Positions 53,816 through 63,091 of a stretch of 64,000 bases of DNA are shown here, piece after piece. Origin of the DNA: Halalkalicoccus sp. CGA53. Its GTDB lineage: Archaea; Halobacteriota; Halobacteria; Halobacteriales; Halalkalicoccaceae. A model generated the notes under the pieces. The model had not been told where the DNA came from. It saw only the letters and a program-made list of their open reading frames with translations, and did not search any database. The stretch lies in the NCBI RefSeq assembly GCF_036429475.1, contig NZ_CP144125.1, positions 372,001 through 436,000 of the forward strand, given 5' to 3'. Numbering within the stretch: the stretch's first letter is position 1; the number at the start of each line of letters is the position of its first letter. The position numbers and the translations under genes were made by a program.

Positions 53816-55837
53816 TTAGGTCGGCAGCCCCGTGACGTCCACCGGCGGCTCCTCCTCGAAGAACGCATCGGCGAGCTTTCGCTTGGCCCCCCGTATGTGC
53901 TCGTGGAACGTCGGCTGGGAGATCCCGAGGAGGTCGGCCATCTCCTCGCCGGAGTTCCGTCTGGGCCACTCGAAGTAGCCCGAGAGGTGGGCGACCCTGA
54001 GCACCTCCCGCTGCCGGTCGGTGAGCGCATCGGTCATCCGCTGACGGATCGCGACGTCCGGGGTCGCCGACCGGTCGCGCTCTCGCTGCGACCGGAGCGT
54101 CGTCGCCTCGTAGCTGTCCTCGATGCCGCGGACGACGGCTCTGACGTCCGCCCCCTGCGGGAGTTCGACGACGAACCGGCCGTCACCCTCGGTCGCCCTC
54201 GCCTCCCGGACGACACAGCCGTAGTCGGCCAGCGTCCCGGCGACCGACGGCTCCGGGCCCGTGAGCCGGAGCAGCCAACCCGAATCGTGCTCGGCGACGA
54301 CCGTCGCCTCCGCCTCGGGGTCCCCGGCGACGAGGTCGACGATCGTCTCCGGGTCCGCCCCCTCGACGCCGACGAAGGCGACGATCCCCTCGGCCGTCGG
54401 GGTGACGCCCTCGACCGTCACGGTGCAGGAGGCCGCCGCCGAGAGGTCGACGAACCCGACCGAGCGGTCCCCGATGGCGAACTCGAGTTCCGTGACGGTG
54501 TCGGAGATGAGCGCCCGTCGACTCTCGGCCGCGCTGATCGCGTACGCGATCGTTTCGCCCAGCTCTCCGAGGACGCCCCGCTCCTCGTCGTCGAACGCCT
54601 CCGGCCGCGGGGCGTAGAGACAGAGCACCCCGTAGGAAGTGTTCCGGTGGACGAGCGGGACGGCGATCGCCGACCGGTAGCCCCGCGAGAGCGCCGCCTC
54701 GCGCCACGGCGCGAACGCGGGGTCCTCCGCGATCCGCTGGGCGACCTGAATCTCGCCGGTCCGACAGGCCGTCTCGGCGGTGACGTGCGTCTCGCCGGGT
54801 CCCGAGGGCCGCTCGTCGAGGTAGCCCGACTCGGCGCCGGCCCACGTCCGAGGGGTGACGCGCTCGCTCGTCGCCGTGTACTCGCCGATCCACGCGAGCC
54901 GGTACGGTTCGGTCTCCGAGAGGTTCCGACAGACCCTCTCCTCGATCTCCTCGCGGGTTCTGGCGTGGACGAGCGAGCGGGTGACCTCCCGGGTCACCCG
55001 ATTGACGTGCGAGGTCGTCCGGAGCCGGTCTGCGGTCTCTGAGAGCGCGCGCTGTTTCCGGCGTCTGTCCGTGATGTCACGGCCGATGCCCGCGATCAGG
55101 TCCTCGCTGTCGCTCCGCTCGAGTCGCGCGCCGGTGAACTCGTACGGGACCCGCTCGCCCGACCGGGTGAGGAGGTCCGCCTCCTCCTTCGCGCTGCCCG
55201 CCTCGATCACCCGGTCGATCGCCTCCGCGATCCGCTCTCTGTGCTCCCCCGCGATGAACTCGATCGGCTCCATCCCCGCGATCGTCGCGTCGTCGTAGCC
55301 GGTCGTCGCGGCGAACCGGTCGTTCCACCGGACGAACCGGCCGTTCAGGTCGAAGACGAAGAAGAGGTCCGGGATGGCGTCCATCGCCTCACGAACGAAC
55401 TCGCTCTCTCGGCGCAGCGCGCGCTCGGTCCGGCGGTTTCGCGCCTCCGCCGTGACCGCCCGTGCGACGTGTGCCGAGAGGGTCGCATCGGTCCCTCCCC
55501 GGTGGATACACCGGTCCGCACCCGCCTCACACGCCCCCGGAACCGCCGCGTGGTCGTCGTACAACGCGACGATCGGGATCTCGGCATCGCGTTCCCGGAC
55601 GGCCGCGACGACCCCCTCCTCGGCGTCGCAGACGACGCAGTCCGTCGCCGCGTCGATCTTCTCAACCGATTCCGGGTCGAGCGGAGTCGATCCGATCCCG
55701 TGGTCGCGCTCGAGGGTCGCGAGCATCGGGTCGAGCGTCTCCGGCGCGCGCGTGAACAGGACCAAGCGAACCGTCCCCTCCTCCGTCACCACCGTCGGTT
55801 CTCCCTCTCGCCGTCCGTCTGGTACTCCGGTCGTCAT
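53816..55837 (-). CDS. Bat-type HTH regulator with PAS and GAF domains
   Basis: 673 residues starting MTTGVPDGRREGEP. A receiver-like domain (15-140), PAS (about 155-275: LFFVFDLNGRFVRWNDRFAA), GAF (about 300-450: YRSAIAVPLVHRNTSYGVLC), the bacterio-opsin-activator-associated domain (about 455-600) and a C-terminal HTH_10 (LTDRQREVLRVAHLSGYFEW, about 605-665). It senses an unknown signal and activates transcription. Divergent from the beta-helix gene. Confidence 0.88.
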   Translation of the reverse strand: MTTGVPDGRREGEPTVVTEEGTVRLVLFTRAPETLDPMLATLERDHGIGSTPLDPESVEKIDAATDCVVCDAEEGVVAAVRERDAEIPIVALYDDHAAVPGACEAGADRCIHRGGTDATLSAHVARAVTAEARNRRTERALRRESEFVREAMDAIPDLFFVFDLNGRFVRWNDRFAATTGYDDATIAGMEPIEFIAGEHRERIAEAIDRVIEAGSAKEEADLLTRSGERVPYEFTGARLERSDSEDLIAGIGRDITDRRRKQRALSETADRLRTTSHVNRVTREVTRSLVHARTREEIEERVCRNLSETEPYRLAWIGEYTATSERVTPRTWAGAESGYLDERPSGPGETHVTAETACRTGEIQVAQRIAEDPAFAPWREAALSRGYRSAIAVPLVHRNTSYGVLCLYAPRPEAFDDEERGVLGELGETIAYAISAAESRRALISDTVTELEFAIGDRSVGFVDLSAAASCTVTVEGVTPTAEGIVAFVGVEGADPETIVDLVAGDPEAEATVVAEHDSGWLLRLTGPEPSVAGTLADYGCVVREARATEGDGRFVVELPQGADVRAVVRGIEDSYEATTLRSQRERDRSATPDVAIRQRMTDALTDRQREVLRVAHLSGYFEWPRRNSGEEMADLLGISQPTFHEHIRGAKRKLADAFFEEEPPVDVTGLPT

Positions 55838-56275
55838 GGGTAGTCGTCGGTCCTCAGGTGGGGCTCCGTCGTGGTAGCTGTAATGCCAACGGCCCGGGTA
55901 GCGTCCTGCGGAGTCTCCGACCGCGCTGATCGACCCGTGCGATGGCACCGAACCGGCCGCTCGCTAACCGATCACTCGCTACGACGACGATTCAGGCGTG
56001 CACCCACGCTCTTCGCCAGCCTATAGACGGCTCAGTACGTAGGGAGGGCGACGCTTCGGTCGGTACACTACCTGCCGTTCGTCTCGACCCGTCGAGACGG
56101 TAAACCGATACAGCCGTGCGTACGATCGCGAGTTACCGTCCCGTAACCCGACCCCACACCGCAAACTCTCTTTTCGGTTCATACGACGACCCGAGAACCC
56201 CTCCTTACCGATGAACGGACGGATTCACTCGCGGGAGATCGAGCGTGAAACGAAGCTCCGACACACGATAGAGAG
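55838..56275. promoter_or_regulatory. Divergent intergenic region
   Basis: 438 bp without a convincing ORF. It must contain promoters for the Bat-type regulator (-) and the beta-helix protein (+). No clear palindrome is seen. Confidence 0.35.
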
Positions 56276-57613
56276 ATGACCGAGAGGACCGAAAACAGGG
56301 GATACCACCTCCCTCGAAAGGGGAAGGCGGACTGGCACACCCCGCTGAACGAGAACTTCGAGGGGATCGACGCGGACGTCCAGGCCGCGCTGGACGAAGC
56401 GGACGGGCTCTCCCCGGGCGATCTCGACGGAGAGGATATCAGTCCGGAGTCGGTCGAGACCGACGTATCCCGGGGTCAGGAGGGGTCGATAACGTGGAAC
56501 GTACCGAGCGACTACCCGACGGTTTCGGACGCCTTCGACGCCGTTGATCGGATGCGGCTCCCCGTCGGCATCTCGCTCGACATCGTCATCGAGTCGGGAC
56601 ACGACCTCCGGACGTTCGTCTCGAGATCACAATCCGACTACAGGAACGTGCGGATCAGGTCCGAAGGCGACGTCGTCGGCCTCTCGCCCGACTTCGGCGG
56701 GCGAAACGTGTTCCAGTTCTCCGATCACTGTGCGGCGCCGCGTATCTCGATCCTCCTCGACGGGGAAGTCGACGGCGAGAAACACCCGTCGCTCGGCTTC
56801 CGGCTCTCGGAGGCGTCCACGATGACGATCGACGAGGGGTGTGGAGCGATCAACTGCGACGGCGGGATCTACGCGATGTTCGGATCGGTCGTCAACGGGT
56901 TCCGGAGCGTCTTCTCGAGCCACAGACGGCGGGGCGTCAACGTCACGAACGGCTCGTCGGGCTACTTTCAGGAGGCCCGTGTCGACGACTGTGGCGACTT
57001 CGGTGCACGTATCGGTGAAGCGCGCTGTCAGGTTCACTTCGCGGACGCCAGAGGCTGCGGAACGGGTGTCTGGGCCAATCAGGGGGCGCTCGTCGGCGCG
57101 GCGGGGGTAGACGTCTCCGGTAGCGGAACGGGAATCAACGTCCACAGAGGGGTCGTGATCAACGCGAGGGCCGCCAGGATCGACGACTGTTCGACCGGCG
57201 TGATCGCCCGCGAGTCCCTCGTCAACCTCGACGGGGCGCGTTCGGGGGGCTGTGGCAAGTTCCTCGACTCGCAGCGCGCCTCGACCGTCTCGTGTCACGG
57301 CGTAACCGTGAACGGCACCGCCGACGAGGCCATCCGGGCCACGCGCGGCTCGGCCGTACACTTCGAGGGAGCGATCGAGAACGCCGGCGGGTCGGGGATC
57401 CTCGCCCGGGGCGGGTCGCGGGTGAACGCCGAGGGACGGATCCTCGACTCCGACGGCTGGGACGTCGAGGTCCAGGACGGCTCGATCGTCCACGCGAGGG
57501 GTGGCCCCGGCGGGCTCCGAACCACGTCGTCGGGTCAGTATCCCGCGTTCGAGGACCTCAACGTCGAGCCCAACGAGGTCACCGGACGGGGGATCGTGTT
57601 CACCGACGTGTGA
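56276..57613 (+). CDS. Right-handed beta-helix protein with phage-tail-like N-terminus
   Basis: 445 residues. The N-terminus RKGKADWHTPLNENFEGID resembles the attachment region of phage tail-spike/fibre proteins. Residues 75-440 are short beta-strand repeats with recurring VNxxxARxxxxG patterns (GINVHRGVVINARAARIDDC), a pectate-lyase-like beta-helix. No signal peptide or catalytic motif. Could be a remnant of a viral or appendage protein, or a polysaccharide-binding protein. Confidence 0.7.
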   Translation: MTERTENRGYHLPRKGKADWHTPLNENFEGIDADVQAALDEADGLSPGDLDGEDISPESVETDVSRGQEGSITWNVPSDYPTVSDAFDAVDRMRLPVGISLDIVIESGHDLRTFVSRSQSDYRNVRIRSEGDVVGLSPDFGGRNVFQFSDHCAAPRISILLDGEVDGEKHPSLGFRLSEASTMTIDEGCGAINCDGGIYAMFGSVVNGFRSVFSSHRRRGVNVTNGSSGYFQEARVDDCGDFGARIGEARCQVHFADARGCGTGVWANQGALVGAAGVDVSGSGTGINVHRGVVINARAARIDDCSTGVIARESLVNLDGARSGGCGKFLDSQRASTVSCHGVTVNGTADEAIRATRGSAVHFEGAIENAGGSGILARGGSRVNAEGRILDSDGWDVEVQDGSIVHARGGPGGLRTTSSGQYPAFEDLNVEPNEVTGRGIVFTDV

Positions 57614-57639
57614 AACGTTGGGACGATCGGAGCCGAGCG

Positions 57640-57878
57640 AGGCGGGTCGTCGACGAGCGAGCCCGTCCGGTCGGGCACGGCCGTTTCGCCATCGGGGACC
57701 GGCGGTATCGGCATCGGATCGATACACAGCTACCGGTCGCGCGGAACACTGGTGCAGAAACGATGGGAAACGGGGTCGAGGGTTCTCCGGCGACCGAATC
57801 CCGGAGGTCGATACAGGATGACACAGCGACACGCCCGAAGAAACTCGACGGTGGTCCTCCGTGGCCGCCGGACTGGCC
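57640..57878. repeat. Dispersed intergenic repeat, copy 1
   Basis: Core 57716-57878 is about 84% identical by hand alignment to 59700-59861. Looser similarity extends left to about 57640. Confidence 0.75.
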
Positions 57879-57990
57879 GACGCTCGCCGGTCGAGCCCCG
57901 GTATCCGCTACAGACCGTTTTTCGACATTTCCACATGCGCCTCGGAAACGAAGTGTTTAAACCGGTCGTACGAGACGTTCGCCCCGGCTT

Positions 57991-58176
57991 ATGACAGTGA
58001 TTGGCATGCCACTAGAGATGTTCCTGGTGTTCGTCGCCACGATCGCCGCCGGGAGCCTCGCGGCGGTGCACTACCTGATCGTCCACGTGCTCATGGGCAG
58101 ACCACCCGAGGAGAACGTCCCCGGGTCGAGACGGGAGCTGACCGAGTCGAGCACGGAGCGCCCCGTCGATGACTGA
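57991..58176 (+). CDS. Small one-TM subunit of the SSS symporter
   Basis: 61 residues with one TM (MFLVFVATIAAGSLAAVHYL) and a charged tail (ELTESSTERPVDD). The stop overlaps the start of the SSS gene (8 bp), so the two are translationally coupled. Similar small partners occur with other SSS transporters. Confidence 0.65.
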   Translation: MTVIGMPLEMFLVFVATIAAGSLAAVHYLIVHVLMGRPPEENVPGSRRELTESSTERPVDD

Positions 58177-59635
58177 GCCAGTGGTCGCAGTCGGACTCCA
58201 CCCACTACAGTTCGGTCTCGGAGAAGACGTCAACCCGGTCTACCTCGGGCTGTTCGTCGTCTACCTGCTCGCGATCCTCGCGATCGGTCTCTGGGGCTAC
58301 CTCCGGACCGAGGATATCGACGACTTCTGGGTGTTCGGGAAGGAGCTCGGACCCGTCCTCGCGACGTGGTCGCTCGTCGCGACGTTCGTGAGTTCGGTGA
58401 GCGTGATCGGGTTCATCGGCGCGGTGTACGCCGACGGCTACGCGATCATGACGGGCATCATCTTCGGACTGATGCTCGGCGTGAGCGCCTTCTACTTCGC
58501 GACGCCGTACGTCCGTGAACTCGACCTCGTCACCTTTCCCGACATCATGGCCGAGGTGACGGGGATCCAGGCGACCCGCCCGGTCGCGGGCGGGATCCTC
58601 CTGCTCGAGGCCTGGCTCTACATCATCATGCAGCTGCTCGGCGCGGCGCTTCTGGTCACGGCGATCACGGGCGTCCCCTTCGAGTACATGGTGTGGGTGA
58701 TCGGGGCCGTCTTCATCGCCTACACCGCCCTCGGCGGGCTGGTGAGCGTCGCCTGGACCGACCTCGCACAGGGGGTGTTGATGGTGGCGACTGTGTTCGT
58801 CGCCTTCTTCTACATGATCTACGACCTCGGGAGCCTGACGGCGATCAACGAGCAGTTCGCCGCGATCGATCCCGCGTTCGTCGATCCGACGGGAGACGGG
58901 GCGTTCACGCTCACGTTCCTCTTGGCGACCCAGCTCGCCTTCTTCGGGACGATCTTCACCGTCCAGTCGATCATCATCCGGGTGAACGCGACCACCGACG
59001 TCAGGACCGCGAAGCTCCACGTCGCCTGGGGCGGGGTGATACTCTCGGTCTTCTACGCCGCGTTGATCATGCTCGGCGGGGCGACGACGGTCGCGCTCGA
59101 GGATGCAGGCCTCGCCGCCGACCCAGTGGACATGGCGTTCCCCCTCCTGATCACCGAGTACCTCCCGACGGCGGTCGGCTCGGTCATCATCGTCGCAGTG
59201 ATGAGCGCCATCCTCTCGACGACGGATCAGAGCCTACACGCGGCCGGGATCACGACCGCCAACGACATCTACGACTACTTCGCCGACGACGCGAGCCAGG
59301 AGAGGCTGTTCGGCGTCTCCCGTATCGCGACGGTCGTCGCGGGCATCACGGCGATCCTGGCGACCGTCGACCCGCCGGGGACGATCATCTACATCTACGA
59401 GTTCAGGGCCGTCTTGTTGACGGCCGCGCTGTTCATCCCGGTCTACGCCGGCCTCTGGAAGCGCGAGCTGTTCACTGGACGGGCGCTCGCCACCTCGATG
59501 CTGCTCGGCGGTATCGGTAGCGTCGCCTGGCAGCTCCTGGACGACCCCCTGGGGATTCCCGCCGTGTTCGCCGGCGGGGGGCTCGCGGTGGCCGCGCTGA
59601 TCGTAGTGACGATCATCGAGCGGAACACCGACTGA
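58169..59635 (+). CDS. Sodium:solute symporter family (SSS) transporter
   Basis: 488 residues, about 13 TMs. SSS motifs: YLRTEDIDDFWVFGKELGP, GGLVSVAWTDLAQGVLM and AVMSAILSTTDQSLHAAG. Na+-coupled uptake of an organic substrate such as a carboxylate, amino acid or pantothenate. Coupled to the small upstream gene. The downstream MFS and hydrolases hint at a catabolic cluster. Confidence 0.9.
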   Translation: MTEPVVAVGLHPLQFGLGEDVNPVYLGLFVVYLLAILAIGLWGYLRTEDIDDFWVFGKELGPVLATWSLVATFVSSVSVIGFIGAVYADGYAIMTGIIFGLMLGVSAFYFATPYVRELDLVTFPDIMAEVTGIQATRPVAGGILLLEAWLYIIMQLLGAALLVTAITGVPFEYMVWVIGAVFIAYTALGGLVSVAWTDLAQGVLMVATVFVAFFYMIYDLGSLTAINEQFAAIDPAFVDPTGDGAFTLTFLLATQLAFFGTIFTVQSIIIRVNATTDVRTAKLHVAWGGVILSVFYAALIMLGGATTVALEDAGLAADPVDMAFPLLITEYLPTAVGSVIIVAVMSAILSTTDQSLHAAGITTANDIYDYFADDASQERLFGVSRIATVVAGITAILATVDPPGTIIYIYEFRAVLLTAALFIPVYAGLWKRELFTGRALATSMLLGGIGSVAWQLLDDPLGIPAVFAGGGLAVAALIVVTIIERNTD

Positions 59636-59861
59636 GGCGGGTCGAAACGGACGCCGTCCGGTCGGATCGAGTCCGTTCCACGCGGTCGGTGACGGCTACG
59701 GATCGAAACACATCTACCGATCGCGCGGAACACTGGCGCATGCACGACGGGAGACGGGGGCGAGGGCTCTCCGGCGACCGAACCCCGGAGGTCGACATAG
59801 GATGACACGGCGACTCGCGCGAGGAAACCGATGACGGTTCCCCGTGACCGCCGGACTGGCC
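59634..59861. repeat. Dispersed intergenic repeat, copy 2
   Basis: Pairs with 57640-57878. It lies between the SSS and MFS genes. Confidence 0.75.
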
Positions 59862-59877
59862 GGACGATCGGGGGCGG

Positions 59878-61218
59878 GTGGTACGAGCCGTGAGCCGCCC
59901 CAGGCGGATCGCCGACCCGGGCGCGGAGGCGAAACGGATACTCGGGCGCTCGCGGTGGTGGCAGATCGCCGCCGCCGCGGTCATGATGGCGCTCGTGAGC
60001 CCGTACCAGTACGTCTGGGCGTCGATCGAGGGGCCGCTGGCGGTCGAGCTGAACGCGTCGCTGGCGGCGCTCGGCTTCGTCTTCACAGCCTACGTCGTCG
60101 TCATGGCGCTCGTCCAGTTCCCCGCGGGCTGGTGGCGCGACCGGTACGGTCCGCGCGCCGTGACGCTCGTCGCCGGCATCCTCGCCGGGGGCGGCTACTT
60201 CGCGCTCGCGTTCGCGACCGAGGTCTGGCAGGTCTACGTCGTCTACTCGGTCGGCGCCGTCGGCGTCGGCATGGTCTACACCGTGGCCGTCAACACGGCG
60301 ATCAAGTGGTTCCCGGACCGCCGGGGACTCACGACGGGGATCGGGACGATGGCGTTCGCGGCGGGGAGCGCGGCGTTCGTCCCCTACGTCAGGGCGGCGG
60401 TCGCCGACGGCGCGCTGGCGAGTGCGCTCTCGAACATGGGGCTGCTCATCGGGGTAGGCATCCTCGTCGGGACGGTGGTCCTCAGGGACCCTCCGGTCGG
60501 GTGGGACCGCGTCGAGCCGACGGAGCCGCGGACGACGGACGCGGACAGCTCCGAGGAGGCGTCCGAATCCCTGGAGCGGACGGATCGAACGGAGAGCGAA
60601 CGCGAGGGGGCCGACCGCGCGCCCGACGGCGGGACGTGGTCGTTCACGTGGCGGGAGATGGTCCGGACGTGGCAGTTCTGGGTGATGTACTTCATGTTCT
60701 TCGCCGTCAGCGCGGCGGGGCTGATGATCACCGCCAGGGTCGTCCTCTACGCCGAGCAGGCGAACCTGACGGCGGCGGCGGTTACGGCGGCCGCGACACT
60801 CCTCCCCCTGGCGTCGGGCGGCGGCCGGCTGATCGTCGGCGGCCTCTCGGACCGGTTCGATCGCGAACGCGTCACCGCCGTCTCCTTCACGCTCTGTGGG
60901 CTCGCGACGCTCGCGATCGTGGCCTTCGCCGGCTTCGAGTCCGGGATCGGCTACATCCTCGCGGTGGGCGTCGCGGTGTTCTTCTGGAGCTCGCAGTTCT
61001 CGCTGTTCCCGAGCCTCGTCGGCGACTACTACGGCGCCGAACACTCCTCCACGAACTACTCGATCGTCTACTCCGGAAAGATGTGGGGCGGGGTCTTCGG
61101 CGGCGGCGTCGTCGGCTGGCTCGTCGGCGCGATCGGCTGGGACCCGACGTTCGTCCTCGGTGGGGTGCTCGCGCTGGCGGCCGGGATCGTCGGGTTCGTC
61201 CTCCGAGCGCCCCGGTAG
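59878..61218 (+). CDS. MFS transporter (OFA/NNP-like)
   Basis: 446 residues, 12 TMs. RDRYGPRAVTLVAGILAGG is the loop-2/3 MFS motif, and FPDRRGLTTGIGTMAFAAGS resembles oxalate/formate antiporters. A central acidic loop (about 215-260) separates the halves. The start GTG/ATG near 59878 lies just after the repeat. Substrate unknown. Confidence 0.85.
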   Translation: MVRAVSRPRRIADPGAEAKRILGRSRWWQIAAAAVMMALVSPYQYVWASIEGPLAVELNASLAALGFVFTAYVVVMALVQFPAGWWRDRYGPRAVTLVAGILAGGGYFALAFATEVWQVYVVYSVGAVGVGMVYTVAVNTAIKWFPDRRGLTTGIGTMAFAAGSAAFVPYVRAAVADGALASALSNMGLLIGVGILVGTVVLRDPPVGWDRVEPTEPRTTDADSSEEASESLERTDRTESEREGADRAPDGGTWSFTWREMVRTWQFWVMYFMFFAVSAAGLMITARVVLYAEQANLTAAAVTAAATLLPLASGGGRLIVGGLSDRFDRERVTAVSFTLCGLATLAIVAFAGFESGIGYILAVGVAVFFWSSQFSLFPSLVGDYYGAEHSSTNYSIVYSGKMWGGVFGGGVVGWLVGAIGWDPTFVLGGVLALAAGIVGFVLRAPR

Positions 61219-61307
61219 GACACGGGATCGGGGCGGCCGAACCGCGAGGACCCGGGAGATCGGACCGACCGCGGCGTCTCCCGACGACGATCACGAGCGC
61301 ACTGTGT

Positions 61308-62951
61308 TCACCCGGTGTACTCGATCGAGCCGCCGACGATCGTGTACTCGACGTCGAGATCCGCGATCGTGACGGGATCGACCGCCCGGGGGTCGTCGGA
61401 GAGGACGGTGACGTCGGCCAGGGTGTCCGGTTCGAGTCGTCCCTTCTCTCCCTCGGAGAACTCCAGGTACGCGGCATCGGGGCCGTAGAGCCGGAGGGCG
61501 TCCTCGACGGGGACCCGCTGGTCCGGGCCGACGACCTCGCCCGTGACGGTCTCGCGGGTGACCGCCGTCCGGATCCCCACGAGCGGGTCCCCGGTCGTCA
61601 CGGGCCAGTCGCCGTTGCCGGCCGTCGGAACGCCCGCCTCCTGTAGCGAACGGACCGCGTACGTGTGATCCATCCGCTCTTCGCCCCAGTAGACCCAGTT
61701 CCGCGAGACGTCCCCGCCGAGGAAGGAGATCGACGAGGAAACGCAGGCGCCGACCGCGGCGATCCGCTCGACCTGCTCGGGGTAGGTGAGCCCGCCGTGT
61801 TCGATCCGGCAGCGGTGGTCCTCGTCGGGGTCGAGCGCCGCCTCGAACGCGTCCAGGACGTGATCGATCCCGCGGTCGCCCTGGCCGTGAACGCAGACCC
61901 GAAGCCCCGCCTCGGCCGCCCGTTCGACCCGATCGGCGAGGTACTCGGGATCGATGTGGAGCACGCCCTCGTACTGCGGGGAGCCCTCGGGGACAGCCTC
62001 GCCCTCGTACGGTTCGGACATCGCGGCGGTCCGACCGGTGAACGCGCCGTCCATGAAGTACTTGATCCCGACGAGGAAGAGCCGGTCGCTCCCGAAGCCG
62101 GTCTCGAGGCCGACGTCCCGTACCCGTGAGAGCAGGTCCATCCCCTCCGCGCCGAGGTCCTCGCCCACGTCGCCCTGGAGCATCAGTCCCAACCGTACCG
62201 GCAGTCGTCCCTCGCGAGCGAGCTCCTGATAGATCCGGAGGTCCTCGGGTCGGGTGAGCGCGTCGTGGGCCGTCGTGACCCCCCACGCGAGTAGCTGCTC
62301 GAACGCCCGTTCGATCCGATCGCGTCGCTCCTCGCGGGTCTCCTCGGGAATCACATCGTGCAACGGTATCTCCGCCGCCTCACTGACGAGTCCCGATGGC
62401 CGCCCGTCGTCGTCCCGCTCGATCACCGCGGGCGGCTCGGGATCGGGCGTCGTCCGGTCGATCCCCGCGAGTGCTAGAGCGACCGAGTTGTAGACGCTCC
62501 CGGTGTGCCCGCCGACGCTGGTGACCTGGACCGGGTTCTCGGGGGCGGCCTCGTCGAGGTCCCAGCGGTCGATATGCCGATCCTCGGCCTCCCAGACGAG
62601 TCCCAGGTTGTAGCCGGAGCAGACGATCCACTCGCCGTCGGGCGTCGCCTCCGCACGCTCGTGGATCCGCGCCGTCACGTCCTCGATCGATCGGTTCGGT
62701 GGCGATCGACAGTTCACGTGCTCCATCCTGGCGCCCGCGAGCGGGACGTGGACGTGCGTGTCGACGAACCCCGGGAGCGCGGCACGTCCGTCGAGGTCGA
62801 CCACCTCGGTGTCGGGTCCGATCACCTCGCTCACCTCGTCGGTCGAGCCGACCGTCCGGACGCGATCGCCGACGATCGCCAGCGCCTCGGCGTCGGGTCG
62901 CTCCGAGAGGGTCACGACGGTACCGTCGAGCAAAACCAGGTCGGCGTGCAT
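61308..62951 (-). CDS. YtcJ-type amidohydrolase (amidohydrolase_3)
   Basis: 547 residues. Metal site HVH at 66-68 (FVDTHVHVPLAG), further ligands in VCVHGQGDRGIDHVLDAF and CRIEHGGLTYPEQ, and C-terminal Asp region GNGDWPVTTGDPL. The family hydrolyses N-substituted formamides or related compounds. No signal. Convergent with the MFS gene, divergent from M20. Confidence 0.88.
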   Translation of the reverse strand: MHADLVLLDGTVVTLSERPDAEALAIVGDRVRTVGSTDEVSEVIGPDTEVVDLDGRAALPGFVDTHVHVPLAGARMEHVNCRSPPNRSIEDVTARIHERAEATPDGEWIVCSGYNLGLVWEAEDRHIDRWDLDEAAPENPVQVTSVGGHTGSVYNSVALALAGIDRTTPDPEPPAVIERDDDGRPSGLVSEAAEIPLHDVIPEETREERRDRIERAFEQLLAWGVTTAHDALTRPEDLRIYQELAREGRLPVRLGLMLQGDVGEDLGAEGMDLLSRVRDVGLETGFGSDRLFLVGIKYFMDGAFTGRTAAMSEPYEGEAVPEGSPQYEGVLHIDPEYLADRVERAAEAGLRVCVHGQGDRGIDHVLDAFEAALDPDEDHRCRIEHGGLTYPEQVERIAAVGACVSSSISFLGGDVSRNWVYWGEERMDHTYAVRSLQEAGVPTAGNGDWPVTTGDPLVGIRTAVTRETVTGEVVGPDQRVPVEDALRLYGPDAAYLEFSEGEKGRLEPDTLADVTVLSDDPRAVDPVTIADLDVEYTIVGGSIEYTG

Positions 62952-63091
62952 GGTGGTAGCACGCGAGCGCCCGAGTAAAGCGGTTCGGGAGCGGGCAAGC
63001 CGCGAGCCGGTCCATCGGGACAGGAGCAGCGGAGGATCACTCGGCTGCCGCGTCGGACACCTTTATGCTCCGCTACCGGATCGGTCGGTCC

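Noticed and set aside
59844-61646. 600-residue plus-strand frame overlapping the MFS gene
   Set aside because: Out-of-frame, Arg/Gly-rich; the MFS frame has clear TM helices.
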